Positions 1 to 11,515 of a DNA stretch of 64,000 nt are shown piece after piece; position 1 is the first letter of the stretch, and each line of letters begins with the position of its first letter. The stretch spans positions 1-64,000 of the forward strand of contig JABANN010000005.1 in assembly GCA_013115125.1 (NCBI GenBank). Reading direction: 5' to 3'. The notes below the pieces were generated by a model. That model searched no databases, had not been told where the DNA came from, and saw nothing but the letters and a program-made list of their open reading frames with translations. The position numbers and the translations under genes were made by a program. Origin of the DNA: Perkinsus olseni. Lineage: Eukaryota > Perkinsozoa > Perkinsida.

Positions 1-319
1 GCCAACCACGCGTTTGGACAACCGAAAAGGGGTTTTGCCAAGTTTGGTGAGTTGGCGAAACCTGGCGCTCCGTCGCCATTACTACAGAAAGCAAGGCGTC
101 AAATAGGGTGTGTGTAGCGGCTGTGACGCTGTAGTATTGTGGCGCTAACACGACCAAAGCATGACACTTGTGGGCAATTCCTCAAGGCTGGTGCGTTGAG
201 TGCTCGACCAGCTCGACTATCGTCCTTACCAACCTAGATTGCTGTAAGAAGGAGGGCTCGTGACGGCGCATCCGTGACGAGGCAAGATTCAGTTTTTGGG
301 GTATATATCGTGTACTAAG

Positions 320-1349
320 ATGAGTGACGATCTCCTACAGTTCACAGCACCATCACCAGCTGCTCCGACACAGCAGCCTCTTCCTACTGCCTCATCACCT
401 TCGTCCACTCCGGTACTCACCGGCTTCTTGGCTGCTGTCTAGAGTCATTGCCTGTACATCTAGGTATTGTCTTCCTCGTCACCCACTGCTGCTGCTCCCC
501 CTCCACCACCGCCCGAGGCCTATGATACTACGTCTAGTACAGCCGCAGTCGGTGTGAAGGATGAGGTCGTAGATACAACCGAGATGAATGGATTGGATAA
601 AGAGAGAGTAATAAGGATGAAAGGCTGGTGGAAGCTAGACTAGGCTGGTAAAAGTTGACTTCGCGTACGTGCTCGTGTCTGGACCGTAGCGACTCTTCTG
701 GCGTGCCCGACGGCGATGGTTTTCAGTCCTCGTCTGTGGATAGTTATATGGAGATGTCCAGAAGTGAGGAAGAGAAGAAAGCAGCCCTTCGTGCTAAGGC
801 ACAAGAGGACATCAAGTATGACATGGCTACGGTTACAGTATGGGTTGAGGATTGATCCATTCCCTAGGTCGTTTTATGCTGATCGAGCAGAGAAGATAGA
901 GGAAAATAAGGGGGCGCAACTCGAGGCTGAAAAGGAGTTTGTTGATCGTGTGAATCAACTGGACAACTCCGCCGCTGCTTCCAAGTAGTAACACGTTCTT
1001 TATCTCGCTCAATAGCATGCAGCTAGAGCGAAGTTGAGGGCTCTTGGTCCAACGGCCAGTACCGTAACAATCGTGATTCGTACCTCATCTCAGCCCGTGG
1101 GCAGTTGTAGCCAACCATATCAACTTCTACAAGGATCCAATCAATGGTATAGCCAGTACTACCGTGAGTGGCAGCAGCAACGGCAGCAATAAGGCATCAA
1201 GTGAGAGGACTGCGGCGGCCCACAAGGAACGTGAGGTCCAGAAGGAGGGAGGCAACCAGACGCGGATGAAGCAGCTGTTGCAAGATTTGAGGAAGAATGG
1301 TATGGACGCCACCAACCATGCCAAAACTGTCGCGAATGTTGGAGCATAG
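320..1349 (+). CDS. clathrin light chain-like protein (spliced)
   Basis: Proposed clathrin light chain, the regulatory subunit bound to clathrin heavy chain on coated vesicles. The first exon starts ATG at 320 and reads MSDDLLQFTAPSPAAP. It joins in phase 0 across an intron (donor after about 411, acceptor before 473) to a Pro/Ala-rich stretch ending TTEMNGLDKER. Later pieces are an Ala/Lys/Glu-rich helical segment (about 750-840), FYADRAEKIEENK (about 873-912), as in the light chain coiled coil, and a basic C-terminal exon ending near 1349. The acidic/Pro-rich N-terminus, central helix and basic C-terminus match the family layout, but these proteins are poorly conserved. The exon between 600 and 760 is not fully resolved. 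It could be another coiled-coil protein. Confidence 0.5.
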
Positions 1350-1985
1350 ACCAGTATCCTCCTCACCTGCCTGGATGTCGAGCTGCTGCTGATGTGGCTG
1401 TAATAGTAGTAGTACTAGACCATCACTATTACTATTCGGGAGATGATATTATTTCTATGCTGCTTGGACGCTGCTACAGGGTTGTGTTGAGTAGTGTGTC
1501 ACATATCGGTTTTCCTCTATCTTTCCTACAGCGATACACATGCCAGTCGCACTACAGCACACAGTGAGTCGCTAGAAGTGGGGTGAGGGCGCAGCAGCAC
1601 CACCAAGTGGTAGACAGATGTAAATCATGCTCCCTAGGAGGACCACAGCGGCTTGAGAATCGCGAGAATGTACAGCTATTCTTCTTTGCGCTGATTGATA
1701 CAGATGTTGCCATATACTGTAAGTCAGCGTTGAATGCGAAAAGGTAGGCGTGCAACAGATTATTTGCCTTTCAGAGGTGCAGGTTGGCGCGGGCTGATTT
1801 CGTTGTTCATGGACAGTCGACCAACCTCACTTACGGACAACCCTGTAGGGCCAGTTTGCAGCGGCCAACTGTTGTTATGGTTTTAAACACTCAATATTGC
1901 AACTTGCGATATTGAAGTGTCTCTGCGATTCGCAAGTGGTAACTCCCGAGTTGAGACTCAGTCGAACGCAGCAAATGGGTGAGTA
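1350..1985. other. no supportable gene
   Basis: Short open frames on both strands overlap one another and show no recognisable protein or consistent splice signals. I see nothing to annotate beyond the approach to the microsatellite that follows. Confidence 0.5.
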
Positions 1986-2059
<74 letters not shown>

Positions 2060-2060
2060 A

Positions 2061-2096
<36 letters not shown>
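1986..2096. repeat. (CAT/ATC)n trinucleotide microsatellite
   Basis: About 37 tandem CAT units (111 bp) with one interruption near 2058, where a unit reads CAA. It produces meaningless poly-Ile and poly-Met translations on the two strands. No gene reads through it convincingly. Confidence 0.98.
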
Positions 2097-2194
2097 GACC
2101 GACACCACTATGTCGTTCTCAGTATGGTCGCATGCGCTGGTTAGGAAGTGGCGATAAGATGAATCTCTGCGTGCAAAGACATCAGATTCGGCTC

Positions 2195-2830
2195 TCAGTG
2201 AGCTGATTTAATGTATTTATGACGCTGATATACGAGATTACGACCGTAAACGTCTTGCTCATCAATCACCCAGTCTTCCAGCCAGGTAGTTTGCAGGGCT
2301 TCCCCGCAGACGTGCCGGTATGTGCTGCACAATTCTTCGAACGTGCCGAAATATTTCTTCATGGCCATCACCACAGCGGAGCACACACCCTCAATTATGT
2401 GTATCGTCTCTATCGCGTCTTCGTCATTATCCTCTGCCGCTTCGAGCATACCGTCTGTGGGGATCCATGACGCCCCGGGTTTGAATGTCATTTTATTAGC
2501 AATCCCGTACAGTCTCCTCAACTCATGATCAAAGTTCCAAGGCAGCTCTCTGAGCGGGTCTAGGCCCGTGTCGTCAGGAAGGGGATGATCTATGAAGTAG
2601 TACCACGGCTCCCCATGATAGGGATAAACTGTCTGATAAGAATGAAGCTCGGGAGTCCCCCACCACCTGCACTGTAGACATGGAGGTCAGTACTTCGGAG
2701 CAGCAGATGTTGCTTTTTTGTCGTCACTTACCCTGCTCTGAACGCAGTCTCGTTACCAATCTTTGGGCAGTTGATAGCGTGTGTTCGCACGGTGTTGTTC
2801 TTAACGTAGAACTCCAAGGCTGTATGCTCC
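2195..2830 (-). CDS. hypothetical protein, two or more exons
   Basis: The 3' exon (2195-2666) encodes about 157 residues ending YIKSAH-stop. It is rich in Trp and acidic residues (for example EPWYYFIDHPLPDDTG) and contains a short hydrophobic stretch, GVCSAVVMAMKKYFG. A canonical intron (2667-2731, GTAAGT donor) joins it in phase 2 to an upstream exon reading about ALEFYVKNNTVRTHAINCPK. An in-frame stop near 2838 means the 5' boundary is another splice junction or a nearby start that I cannot place. The compatible phase across the intron supports a real gene. I do not recognise the family. Confidence 0.55.
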
Positions 2831-2899
2831 TCGGTGAGGAGTCCTCACTGAGGACCTCGTTCTTTCTATACAAGCAAAAGATGCGCCTAGCGTAGGGAA

Positions 2900-5547
2900 A
2901 CTCCTACTATCGGAGGGTCACTGACTTCCCGCCGGGAACGCTAGAAGCATTGGGAAGCAAGTGAGGGTCAACGGACGCTCGATTGCGCATTGTCTAGCTG
3001 GTTATGAGACAGGCATTCAACAATACCCCACCCCATAGGGGTAGGAGAGTGAGGATCTTCCAGCTAGATGGTCGAGGCCACCAGAGCAGATCATGCTATG
3101 GAAGAGCTTGCACTGCCGCGTCACGCGACAGAGATCTGTTTCTGCGGGGTGAACATATCCTCGAAGGTTCATCACGAGACAGTTCGCGTCTCGCTACCTA
3201 TCCAACTCACATCTGTTCTGTCGTTAGCAGCCACTGCGCCGATTGATTTACTGAGTAGCGAGTTGAAGACCAAGGCACCAGCAACAGCTGACGCTCCGAC
3301 GGTGTAACTTTTGAGTGCCATTCGAGTGATTCACATGAGTACTGTGAGAGTAACACATGTTCCTTTATGTTAGGAGGTAAGCTCAGTTCATCTGAGTGGG
3401 CTTCAATGAGTTATTTCTACCCTCCTCGAGCGCAATGCGTCAGACACTATTCCGGCGCTTCAGTATCAAGCGGAACCTTCTCGCCCGAAATTCCGCCGGA
3501 GGGCTCAACTCACGGCGAGCGAGAGTCATGAGGGTGAAAACATGGCTAGCAATGCTTGCGCAGCGCACGGGAATACGGCTTCCTCGTAGAAGTCCATGAA
3601 CAGTGCTCATCGGTGGCCCTGAGCGTCTCTGCCCTGTGTCGCCACGGCAACATCGTCCAGATAACAGTGAGAACTCGATTAGGTCATTCGTACAGGTCCT
3701 TCGAGGCATCCGCTCACCTCGATAAGTTTGGCTGCCAAATTCTGTCATTAACATCGACTCATTGTTCGGCAAAGGGAGTTCGGGCAAGGATCGCGTGAGC
3801 TCACAGAGGCAGCCCATAAGTCTCGGTGTTTACTTGTACAATTCCCCTCCTCATCCGCCACCATCAACCCCTCATCATGGCCCGTTATGAGCCCCGCAGC
3901 ATGACGTGTGAAATGCACGAGGCAAACAGAGTTTACTGGCTTAAGGCCAATAATATCAGACCTCGCCAACCTGATACCAAGTTCCTACGTTTACATTATA
4001 GACAGAGGCGATCTCTAGATACTGCTGAGACGACCAGATCATCACTCTCGGACGCCAAGGCAACAATCGCGAGAGTCAAACCGAGCCATTCTTCTAACTG
4101 AAAGAATGCCGAAAATCTTGACGACTACAGCGAATGTTCACCGCAGGGAAGCCGGGAGGATTTGCGAGCTGCGGTTGACATTGACTGTTGACATTAGTTG
4201 GGCTTCCAGAACACGAGTGTATTTATGAGAGACATCGTGCATCGCCGTAAAATTGTCGTGTTAAATGGTGTTCTTAACGAGGCATACTGTACTCCGATGT
4301 ACCACTCTATAAATCCCACTAAGCTTTGGTCAGGGATAAGCGATAGATGAGCACCCTATCATGAGACCAGTCCTCAATAAAGAGGTTCATTTCTACATCC
4401 CCCACCTTGGGAACTCTCACCTCATGAACTCAAAACCTCGACTCCTCTGTGGAGCTGCCAGAAAAGCAGGATGAAACTTTCACCTAGCAGAAAGTTCCTC
4501 CTTGTCAGTATATCATCCTTCCCGCATGCTAAGAATGGCATTCTTAGAATGCACTGCGGCATTCCACGAGTGGTGCCAGGCTCCGTCGCCGTTGTTGAGC
4601 CAATGTCGGGTCAGACTACCCTGCTATTTTCTGCCTGTCGGGGATGCCGATTCGAGATATGCTCTCACTGTACGGGCTATTGAAGTGGCATGCTCAGCAT
4701 CCGTGTACACGAGGCACGCGTCGAGTAGCTAGGCTCATCACGCTAAGTCTAGAATACCTCATAGCTCAACCCGAGTGTCGCCCTTCGAGAAAGCCTGCTT
4801 GATATCAAAACGGAAAATTACCCGAGTTGGAGCGAACCAGTGGGTCCAAACAAGTGTCGGCGTTCTTGTTACGGTAATGAGGTATGCTGCCCTCCTAGAT
4901 CTAAATGACCAGTATCTCAATACTGTAGCTTCCATAAACCTTAATGAACTGGTGTTGAGGAGGGGAAAGGCATCTCATGCTCGCTGCTCATCGCTTCGAT
5001 GCGGTGAGCATGCCGGCTGATATGGCCCTAGAATATCCCCTGCAGTCTCCTGAGTGCCCACCGCCACATTCCATGGTACGAGCTATTATGCCATCGAGCG
5101 TGGTCTGAGTACTGAAGTTATGTCTGCGCATGTCTGCGGCTAGTGAGATCTTTAGGATTCTTTCCCACGGCTCCAACTAGTGTGATGGGGGGAGTGTGAA
5201 GTAGGTGGTGCGAAGCGCTGTCAGGGGTGAAGCCAACTCTCACTACACATATACGGCGATCAGTAATGGTGGAAAGATGGCTACTCACCTGAGGGGTGCA
5301 AATTCTTGCATCTGTTAATTGATAAGATACTTCTCGGGAATACTCTGTTTTAAACAGCGGGCTATGGCAATGCCTGGTACTTCAACGCGACCCTCCGGCC
5401 AGTACAGCACGGCTTGAACATGCGGCTATGAACACGATAACACTAACAACCGCTACAGCATACAACATTAAAACAAAATACTGAGCCAATTACCCTCGTC
5501 CTCTGCGAAGAAGTCACATAACAAATGACAGAGGTCGAAGACGTGAC
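2900..5547. other. about 2.6 kb without a supportable gene
   Basis: Many overlapping short frames occur, the longest 125 codons on the minus strand at 3440-3817 and 91 codons on the plus strand at 3826-4101. None has a recognisable domain or coherent splice junctions. A perfect hairpin lies at 4529-4547 (arms CTAAGAATG and CATTCTTAG around one base). This could be intergenic sequence or a fast-evolving gene. Confidence 0.45.
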
Positions 5548-6614
5548 CTACATTAGACGCTCCCTCTGGTCATCCTCGTCCTCGTCGGAGACCTTGCCTC
5601 CACCAATGAAAGTGACAACTGTCGATGCAGCGAGGAGCACGAATACGATCTGAAATACAGAATACAATCAATGAGGTATGTGGCACATCGATCACGGACC
5701 CAGGATGCTGCACAGAGCCACTGAACCAACTGCCCTATCTCCCAGCTAAGCTGAGCATTTAGTCGGCACCAGAGCCCATCCTGATCACAGCGAAGTAGCG
5801 GCGCGGCAGTAGATAGACGAATCAGCTTACAGCTTGATCAAAGAACGGTGTGTCGGACATACAATACTCCCACTCCTCGAGGTGCTGGGCAGTCTCGGGC
5901 TCACGGGCCAGGCGAATCATCTCACGAAAAGTCTGTCATCGGAACAGTCGACAGGGGAATGCCGTGCGAAAGGCACTTACCTGGAATTCTTTGCAGTAGG
6001 GCCTGGTGAACATCTTAGTAGCCCTCTCATAACCACCACCGTGGCATTCACCTTCACTGTAAGATCTAGCGAATGACTTGAATAAGTCATCGACCAGATC
6101 CTGGGCATAGCGATCTCTAGAAGGCACTAGGGTGATCTCACCACGGTCGAGTCTTAGCTTGTAGAATGTGATGGACCAATGGCAGAGGGAGATGGCGATC
6201 ACCAACCAGCATATGGTCAGGACGGCGGAGAAGCCCCCATGCACGAAGGGAAGGGAGCCGGCCTTGGAGTTAATGGCGGAAAAGGCGAGACCAGAAGCAC
6301 AAAGCATGAGGATGAAGACTGAGCTAATGGTAGCTGCGTCGGTACGCAGTACACCGAAGAAGTCGTAGTATAAGGGGTTGTAGGAGATGAGGGTGAGGGT
6401 CATGGTGAGTGCTATGGCGAAGAGGATGAGGAGGCCGTTGATGGCCATGTAGATAGGGCCGAATACACCATTGAGGTAAGGCATAGGGAATGGGTATATA
6501 CAATGGCCTAGCATGGTGATACAGTAAACAGTGATCAGGGGTACAACAGCGGCAGCCCTTATCAAAGAAAAGGCTTTGAAAACAGCATAACTCAGCTTCA
6601 ATTCCACCAGCCTG
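5548..6614 (-). CDS. multi-pass (five TM) membrane protein, unknown family
   Basis: There are three phase-0 exons: about 6614-5981, 5932-5831 and 5650-5548, ending ATG-TAG. The first exon carries four hydrophobic spans, including GPIYMAINGLLILFAIALTM and SSVFILMLCASGLAF. It is followed by a soluble stretch with KLRLDRGEITLVPSRDRYAQ. The second exon is 34 charged codons (TFREMIRLAREPETAQHLEE). The third adds a fifth TM (IVFVLLAASTVVTFIGGG) and an acidic tail, DEDEDDQRERLM. Donors are GTAAGT and GTAAGC. The N-terminus is uncertain. An ATG at 6696-6694 is followed at once by a GTATGT donor, but its phase does not match the first clear acceptor. I see no cysteine-rich DHHC domain or other diagnostic motif. 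Confidence 0.65.
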
Positions 6615-6694
6615 GAAAAGTGCAGAACTGCGCTGTTGATTTAGCGCTCGCCCTAGAGTAGAACGCATGATCAGCGTCACTTGCGACACATACC

Positions 6695-8745
6695 ATGGTA
6701 ACTCTCTTCCCTGGAAAGTCCTACGATAGGGCTGGACAATTGGGTAGATAGTACGTATCTCGAGGGACCGTGATGCGGTGGTCAGGTGAGGGAAGCTTCG
6801 GTGCCGTCCTGACGGTCTATGAAGCCGACTCCGGTGCAGAGTATGCAGCTAAGAGGTTCGAGGTAGTGGTACTGTGTAGTATACTAAGATCAAGTCTGCA
6901 CCAATGCCGCTGTAGTTGAATGAAGATGATGGTTGTACATTGAGCAGTGGTGCATTGATAGAGGTGTCCTTCCTCAGCGCTATGAGGATGGCTAGCCTGG
7001 ACAAGAAGGGAATAATTCATCTTGTAGGGCAGCTTGGGGCCGATGGGTTATCCTGAGTCATACCCTCAGGAGGATGTATGTGAGCTCACCGAAGAGGGTG
7101 AGGATATTGTCTGTGCCGTAGTGCCCAAATACAACTGTAGTTTAGAGGAGGCTATACAAGGTATCAAGAAGGGGTACAGCGGGCAGAGGAGGTCGCTCGT
7201 CTCTCCACCTCCATTATAGTACTGGGGCAGGTGGAGCCCTTACGTCCAATCGTGCTAGACTGCCCATTGCCATATCCCTACTAGAGGCAGTGGCAGTACT
7301 ACATAGCAATGGTGTGGTCCATAGAGACATCAAGAGTGCTAACGTTATGCTAACCGAAGAGCTCAGACCTGTGGGTGCCGCTTTGTATGATTTGACTCAT
7401 CAACAGGGAAGGTGCTTATCGACTTTTCACTAGCCAAGTACATGCCCGAGGGGGCGGTCCTCTCTGAGGAAGCTCCATCAGGCAGCGCTGAGCATACAGG
7501 ATCTGTTGGCACGCCAACCTATATGGCACCTGAGCTAGTTGAGGCAAATGGGGAGAATCTTAGGTCACGCTCGTAACCTACACAGCAGATGCATTGCTGC
7601 TTGTCAGATACGATAGTCGAGTAGATAGCTGGTCAGTTGGAGTAGTCCTGCTGGAGCTGTTCACGGGTAATGATACGTTGGCCTACACAGTGGTGATGGT
7701 GACTCAGGGAAGGTGATGGAAGAATGCAAGGATAGGGCAGCATTTAGAATGATCGATGAGGCTAAGGCACGTATGTCGGACAAACCCGTACCCAGGATCA
7801 TCAAAGGCCTTCTGGAGGTGGCTACTGCTGCCTCTTCCCGTCCTCGGGAGCTCGATAGTGGCAGGTGGAGCCCGACAAGAGACTAAAATGTAGTGATGCG
7901 TACAAGAAACTACTCCAGTGCAGCAGCCATGCAGACAAGGAGAATTCAAATGAAGGGTTCTTACGTAATGTGGTCGGACGACGCGGATGAATACGAGGAG
8001 GAAGGTTGCTCTCAGTACCTGATAGTTCGAAGCCTTTAAGAGATTACTTTGGCAACTACGTGATAGCGGGTGGGGCACACGCTGGCGAATTGCAGGAGAT
8101 CCGACGATTCTATCACGTGCTGGAGATGACTAATCCCACCACCATCAAAGCAGCCATGTGCGGTCATATAGTACCACACCATCCCGGCATCACGACCTTT
8201 ATACAGGTACTACAGCTCACTATTCGATCAATCGAATGAGGATAAGCCCCCGCCTCTCCATCTACTGTTACTAGCTCAGAAGATTTACGAGCCCCGGACT
8301 ATTGGTACTGATGCTTGGGCCTGAGGTCCGAATCCCTTCCTCAGACCTCGTCACCATCGACGAGTTCGATGAGGATGATCCTCAGCTGTCTGACTTTGAT
8401 ATTGATGAATACATGAAAGACGAGATGACTATAATGAAGGCAGCTAATTGGTAAAGCCACTCTCCTGGCTGCTTAATGACTATGCGTACTTCGTAGGTGT
8501 TGCTTAGTGCTGCCTCCGTCGAGTGAGGCTGAGGCTCATTCTCTAGTCGGGAAGGATGCTGTCCAAGGCTCCTGTAAGAGGGCTCTGAAAGGTGGGGTGG
8601 GGTGTTAGAGAGGGTACGGGTGAAGTAGGTGAAGGCAGGTAAGAGGAAGAGACGGGCAGAGAAGCAAACCCAGAAGAGGCGGAGACATGCAGCGGCTATC
8701 AGGCAACACGAAGGAGAATCTGATGATGAATACACTGATGATTGA
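6695..8745 (+). CDS. serine/threonine protein kinase with a long C-terminal extension
   Basis: The kinase is rebuilt from about eleven short exons with matching phases: 6695-6743, 6786-6862, 6916-7160, 7231-7370, 7412-7563, 7608-7666, 7708-7817 and others. In order it shows the glycine loop GEGSFGAV, the AAK lysine, the catalytic loop HRDIKSAN, a metal-binding motif written DFS rather than DFG, the activation segment GTPTYMAPEL, VDSWSVGVVLLEL, and a subdomain XI motif EPDKRL. After the kinase domain comes a region with LQEIRRFYHVLEMTNPTT, then an acidic stretch, a very basic stretch (KRKRRAEKQTQKRRR) and an acidic end. The extension resembles nothing I can name. One reading-frame shift is needed near 7030, in a GGGG run. 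Its ATG lies inside a CCATGG that overlaps a minus-strand ATG. Confidence 0.8.
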
Positions 8746-9032
8746 TGACCGTAGTATAGTGACCCTCCAACCATGCATAGTAATTCATCACTCTAAGTGT
8801 AGTATTTCCATTCAGAACTGTCGACTCGAGTTCTGCTAAGGTCATCGGCCTTACCGAGGTCGTATGTGGGCTTCGACAACCTACTACCACTCCTTCCCTT
8901 GCTCAGTATGCGCTTCCCATCCTTTTTATATTTATTACTCCTGCCACTACCAATAGTAATGGCAGACCAAGAGTACCATGCCGAGCCACGTAACAAACAT
9001 ATCGTCGGAGGGTAGGCATCAATGACTCATTC

Positions 9033-9622
9033 ATGAAGTAATGGTGCTCTTCCAGGTTCACTAACAGGGTATCGGTCCCCAAAGAATGCAGCCGCCGCCC
9101 TGGGGATGTGCAGGCCCCTGATGCTGCTGATAGGTTAGAGGGGGTGGTTGACGCTCTCTACATACCCGCCCCTCTCAGTTCCCTTTGCCTTGGTGCCTCG
9201 AGGGAGCAGGGTATCCTTGATAAAGTGAAGGACCAAGTGTTTCAACGCCTGGCAAAGACAGGGTAATAACAGCAACATCCTCGGCGGCCGCTCGTGGTGC
9301 CATCGTTGATGCCTTCTCAGGTATAATGGTATGGTCTCTGGACTGGAGTTGGACCTCCGACAATATGCCACTCAAGTGGTTGCTGGTGAGTTCCCGCAAC
9401 TCTACGACTGGGTAATGATGATTGCCATGATCAGGTGTCAACCACAACATGTGGGTTCAGCTGAAGCCCCATAAGGACGTCATCCTGGTTCGTGTGTTCG
9501 AGCCATTGTACGCTGATGAGAACGGCGGATACGAGGTCACTGATCTCACCTCCGTCGACAAAGTTGGTGATGGTGGAGTTGACACCGCGCTCGAGAGAGC
9601 CGTTCGCGACGACTTACTCTAA
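9033..9622 (+). CDS. cystatin/stefin-like cysteine protease inhibitor
   Basis: Exons 9056-9262, 9321-9385 and 9435-9622 join in correct phase (2 then 1), and the frame ends at TAA 9620-9622. The last two exons give the cystatin signature QVVAG followed by a strand reading MWVQLKPHKDVILVRVFEPL. Upstream is a helix, ILDKVKDQVFQRLAK, like the DKVK segment of stefins. The family binds papain-like proteases with the N-terminus, the QVVAG loop and a second hairpin. No signal peptide is evident, so a cytosolic role is likely. The start is uncertain: ATG at 9033 would need an 18-nt intron (9038-9055) that fits in phase. Upstream of the domain are about 60 residues not typical of stefins. Confidence 0.8.
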
Positions 9623-9759
9623 GTACGGCGCGTCTGAGCGCATTTGATCGATATTCCATTTCATTATTGATACAACTAGATTCAGTCTGGTAACTCTAGT
9701 CGTAGCTGTTGAGTGAAAGTAAGGCTAGTTTAAGATGAAGCTGGTTCGGCCGCCAAATC

Positions 9760-10326
9760 ATGACTCCGCAGCCGTCGGCGACGGATGGAAAATCACAAAC
9801 TGAGGTTTTCGTATACGGAACTCTCAAGCGCGGATTTTACAACTGGGACAAGTACTTGCGGCCCGACCAAGGGGCCGAGTTTATCGGTACGCAAACACAT
9901 GTTCAACAGCTTGTGGTATGATACATCACTTCAGCAACTGCCAAGACTGTGGAAAGATATCCCCTGATTGTGGAGAAGAAATATGGCATCCCCTTTCTCA
10001 TCAACCAAGAGGGCGTGGGACATAACGTCGAGGGGTAGATTCTGTCCAGCTCTTATCTTTCGTATTCTTTCTTGCTGATCAGAGAGGTCTTCGCTGTAAC
10101 CTCTGCATGTTTGCGGTCATTGGATGAGCTTGAAGGGTATCCTCAGTGGTACGACCGTCATTCTATCCCTGTGCTGTTGTCCGATGGTCAAGTACGCAGT
10201 GCTTTGGTTTACATGCGCAATTTAGACAAAAGCCCTATGGACTGGGGAAATGAGACTTTCTATTCATCATACTCCCTCCAACTTCACAAGCAGTTTTACG
10301 TTGCTGGCCTCGCTAAGCGTGCATAG
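9760..10326 (+). CDS. gamma-glutamylcyclotransferase-like (AIG2/GGCT fold) protein
   Basis: Three exons, 9760-9886, 9935-10034 and 10083-10326, join in phases 1 and 2. The N-terminus carries VFVYGTLKRGFYN, the signature of the AIG2/GGCT fold. Across the first junction comes FIATAKTVERYPLIVEKKYG, then IPFLINQEGVGHNVEGEVF, which places the conserved VxGEV(F/Y) strand. The middle helix reads LRSLDELEGYPQWYDR, where LDELEGYP holds the glutamate expected as general base. Family members act on gamma-glutamyl peptides or gamma-glutamylamines in glutathione turnover. The length (156 residues) is typical of gamma-glutamylaminecyclotransferases. The start follows from in-frame reading and the absence of a better upstream ATG. 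Confidence 0.88.
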
Positions 10327-10416
10327 GCCTCTGAAGAGCCTTGTAACATTGATTCAATTCGAGACAGTCCTATGGTTTTCACTTTATTTTCCAATATAAA
10401 TCTGTTGTGTTTGAGA

Positions 10417-10437
10417 GTCCTCACATAATGTGAGGAC
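10417..10437. other. perfect hairpin in a convergent intergenic gap
   Basis: GTCCTCACAT and ATGTGAGGAC form 10-bp arms around one base. It lies between the end of the plus-strand cyclotransferase gene (10326) and the end of the minus-strand membrane gene (10697), so a 3'-end processing role for either gene is possible. This is seen directly; any function is inference. Confidence 0.6.
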
Positions 10438-10696
10438 AATGTGTAATGTAATGTGAGTCACATTGAACAGGAAGCGCCGGACCGCGGCCGGATGGACAGT
10501 CGTTAATCACCGTAAGTTAACGGTCATAATGCAGGCCTGCCTCCGCGAAGGAGAGATGATGACTCAATAACGCAACCCGTAAAGAAAGCCACGAAGCGTC
10601 ACATGACGTTGTATTGTACATGACTAAGACAGTGCGGTGAAGTTAACTTCATACTTTACGGGTACATCGTGACAGATCGTCATAGTACATGGCATG

Positions 10697-11254
10697 TCAA
10701 TCAGAACCGACGAGGAGTTTACCAAAGATACCCAACTTATCTCTGATGAGCCCCTTGAACATAGCCCAGAGCTGCGGCATCATGTTATCAAACAGCATTA
10801 TTCCTGCTAGAACGAATAAGAATATCAATATCATAGTCATGAAGGTGGCATGACCTGAGGAGATGGTAAGAGGGGATTACGGCAATCACAGCCCTTCACT
10901 TACGAGCACCGCAGAATACTGCGAACATGATCAGCCCGCCAAACATGAGGATCGATTCTGACAAGAGTAGGTATGACTTTGGCAAGCTGAACGGAGGTGG
11001 GGATTACCGAAACCCAATGCCCAGCCTGCATAAGTCGTTATGACATTCTGCCACCACCCCTGAGACTACTCGATGAACACTGTATACAACGATTAGGTCG
11101 CCGCACAAGCCTTTGAACGATGTCAAATGGTGAGCATTGGACGTAACGAGTGACTTAGATGGCTTACATCTCTATAGTCTGAGCTCTGGACGAAGTAGTC
11201 TAGACTGGCTCCTTTAAAGAGCCATTTCCAGAAGGAATCGAGAAACTCAAACAT
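10697..11254 (-). CDS. small membrane protein, tandem paralogue A
   Basis: Four exons, 11254-11168, 11059-11008, 10957-10904 and 10854-10697 (87, 52, 54 and 158 nt), sum to exactly 117 codons. The N-terminus reads MFEFLDSFWKWLFKGASLDY. Two strong hydrophobic spans follow: SILMFGGLIMFAVFCGA and ATFMTMILIFLFVLAGIML. Paralogue C (12836-13565) has the same exon sizes for exons 1-3, and paralogue B shares the 52- and 54-nt exons, so this is a tandem family. The pattern of two TMs joined by an Arg/His-containing turn and followed by an amphipathic C-terminal helix is loosely like TMEM18, but the YFDxxG motif of that family is missing. I give no firm family name. Confidence 0.75.
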
Positions 11255-11515
11255 AAGGCTGAGACCTCAGTATCGGTATCGCCCATCATCGATGACCAGC
11301 AGCAGTGGACAACCAAAGATGGCATTAATGAAGGGCTACAGGCTTCAATGAACGTTCATCATCATCATGCCAGACACGAAAACAACTTACACAAAGAAAA
11401 CTCAGAGTGAGCTTGTTGACGATCTCTTAGACAAATGGCTAATTACATGAGGCACGACCAGCCTCTGGAAGATTTTAGTCTACGAACAGTTGACAGCTGC
11501 CTTTATCGCGTTTAG

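Noticed and set aside
1875-2157. Open frames with poly-Met and poly-Ile on opposite strands
   Set aside because: They are translations of the CAT microsatellite with no other coding support.
3440-3817. 125-codon minus-strand frame
   Set aside because: No motif, no spliced partner, and a plus-strand frame covers the same DNA.
10940-10985. Extra exon segment reading SYLLLSES in membrane paralogues A and C
   Set aside because: Splice phase and homology to paralogue B show that the exon begins later, at 10957 (A) and 13118 (C).
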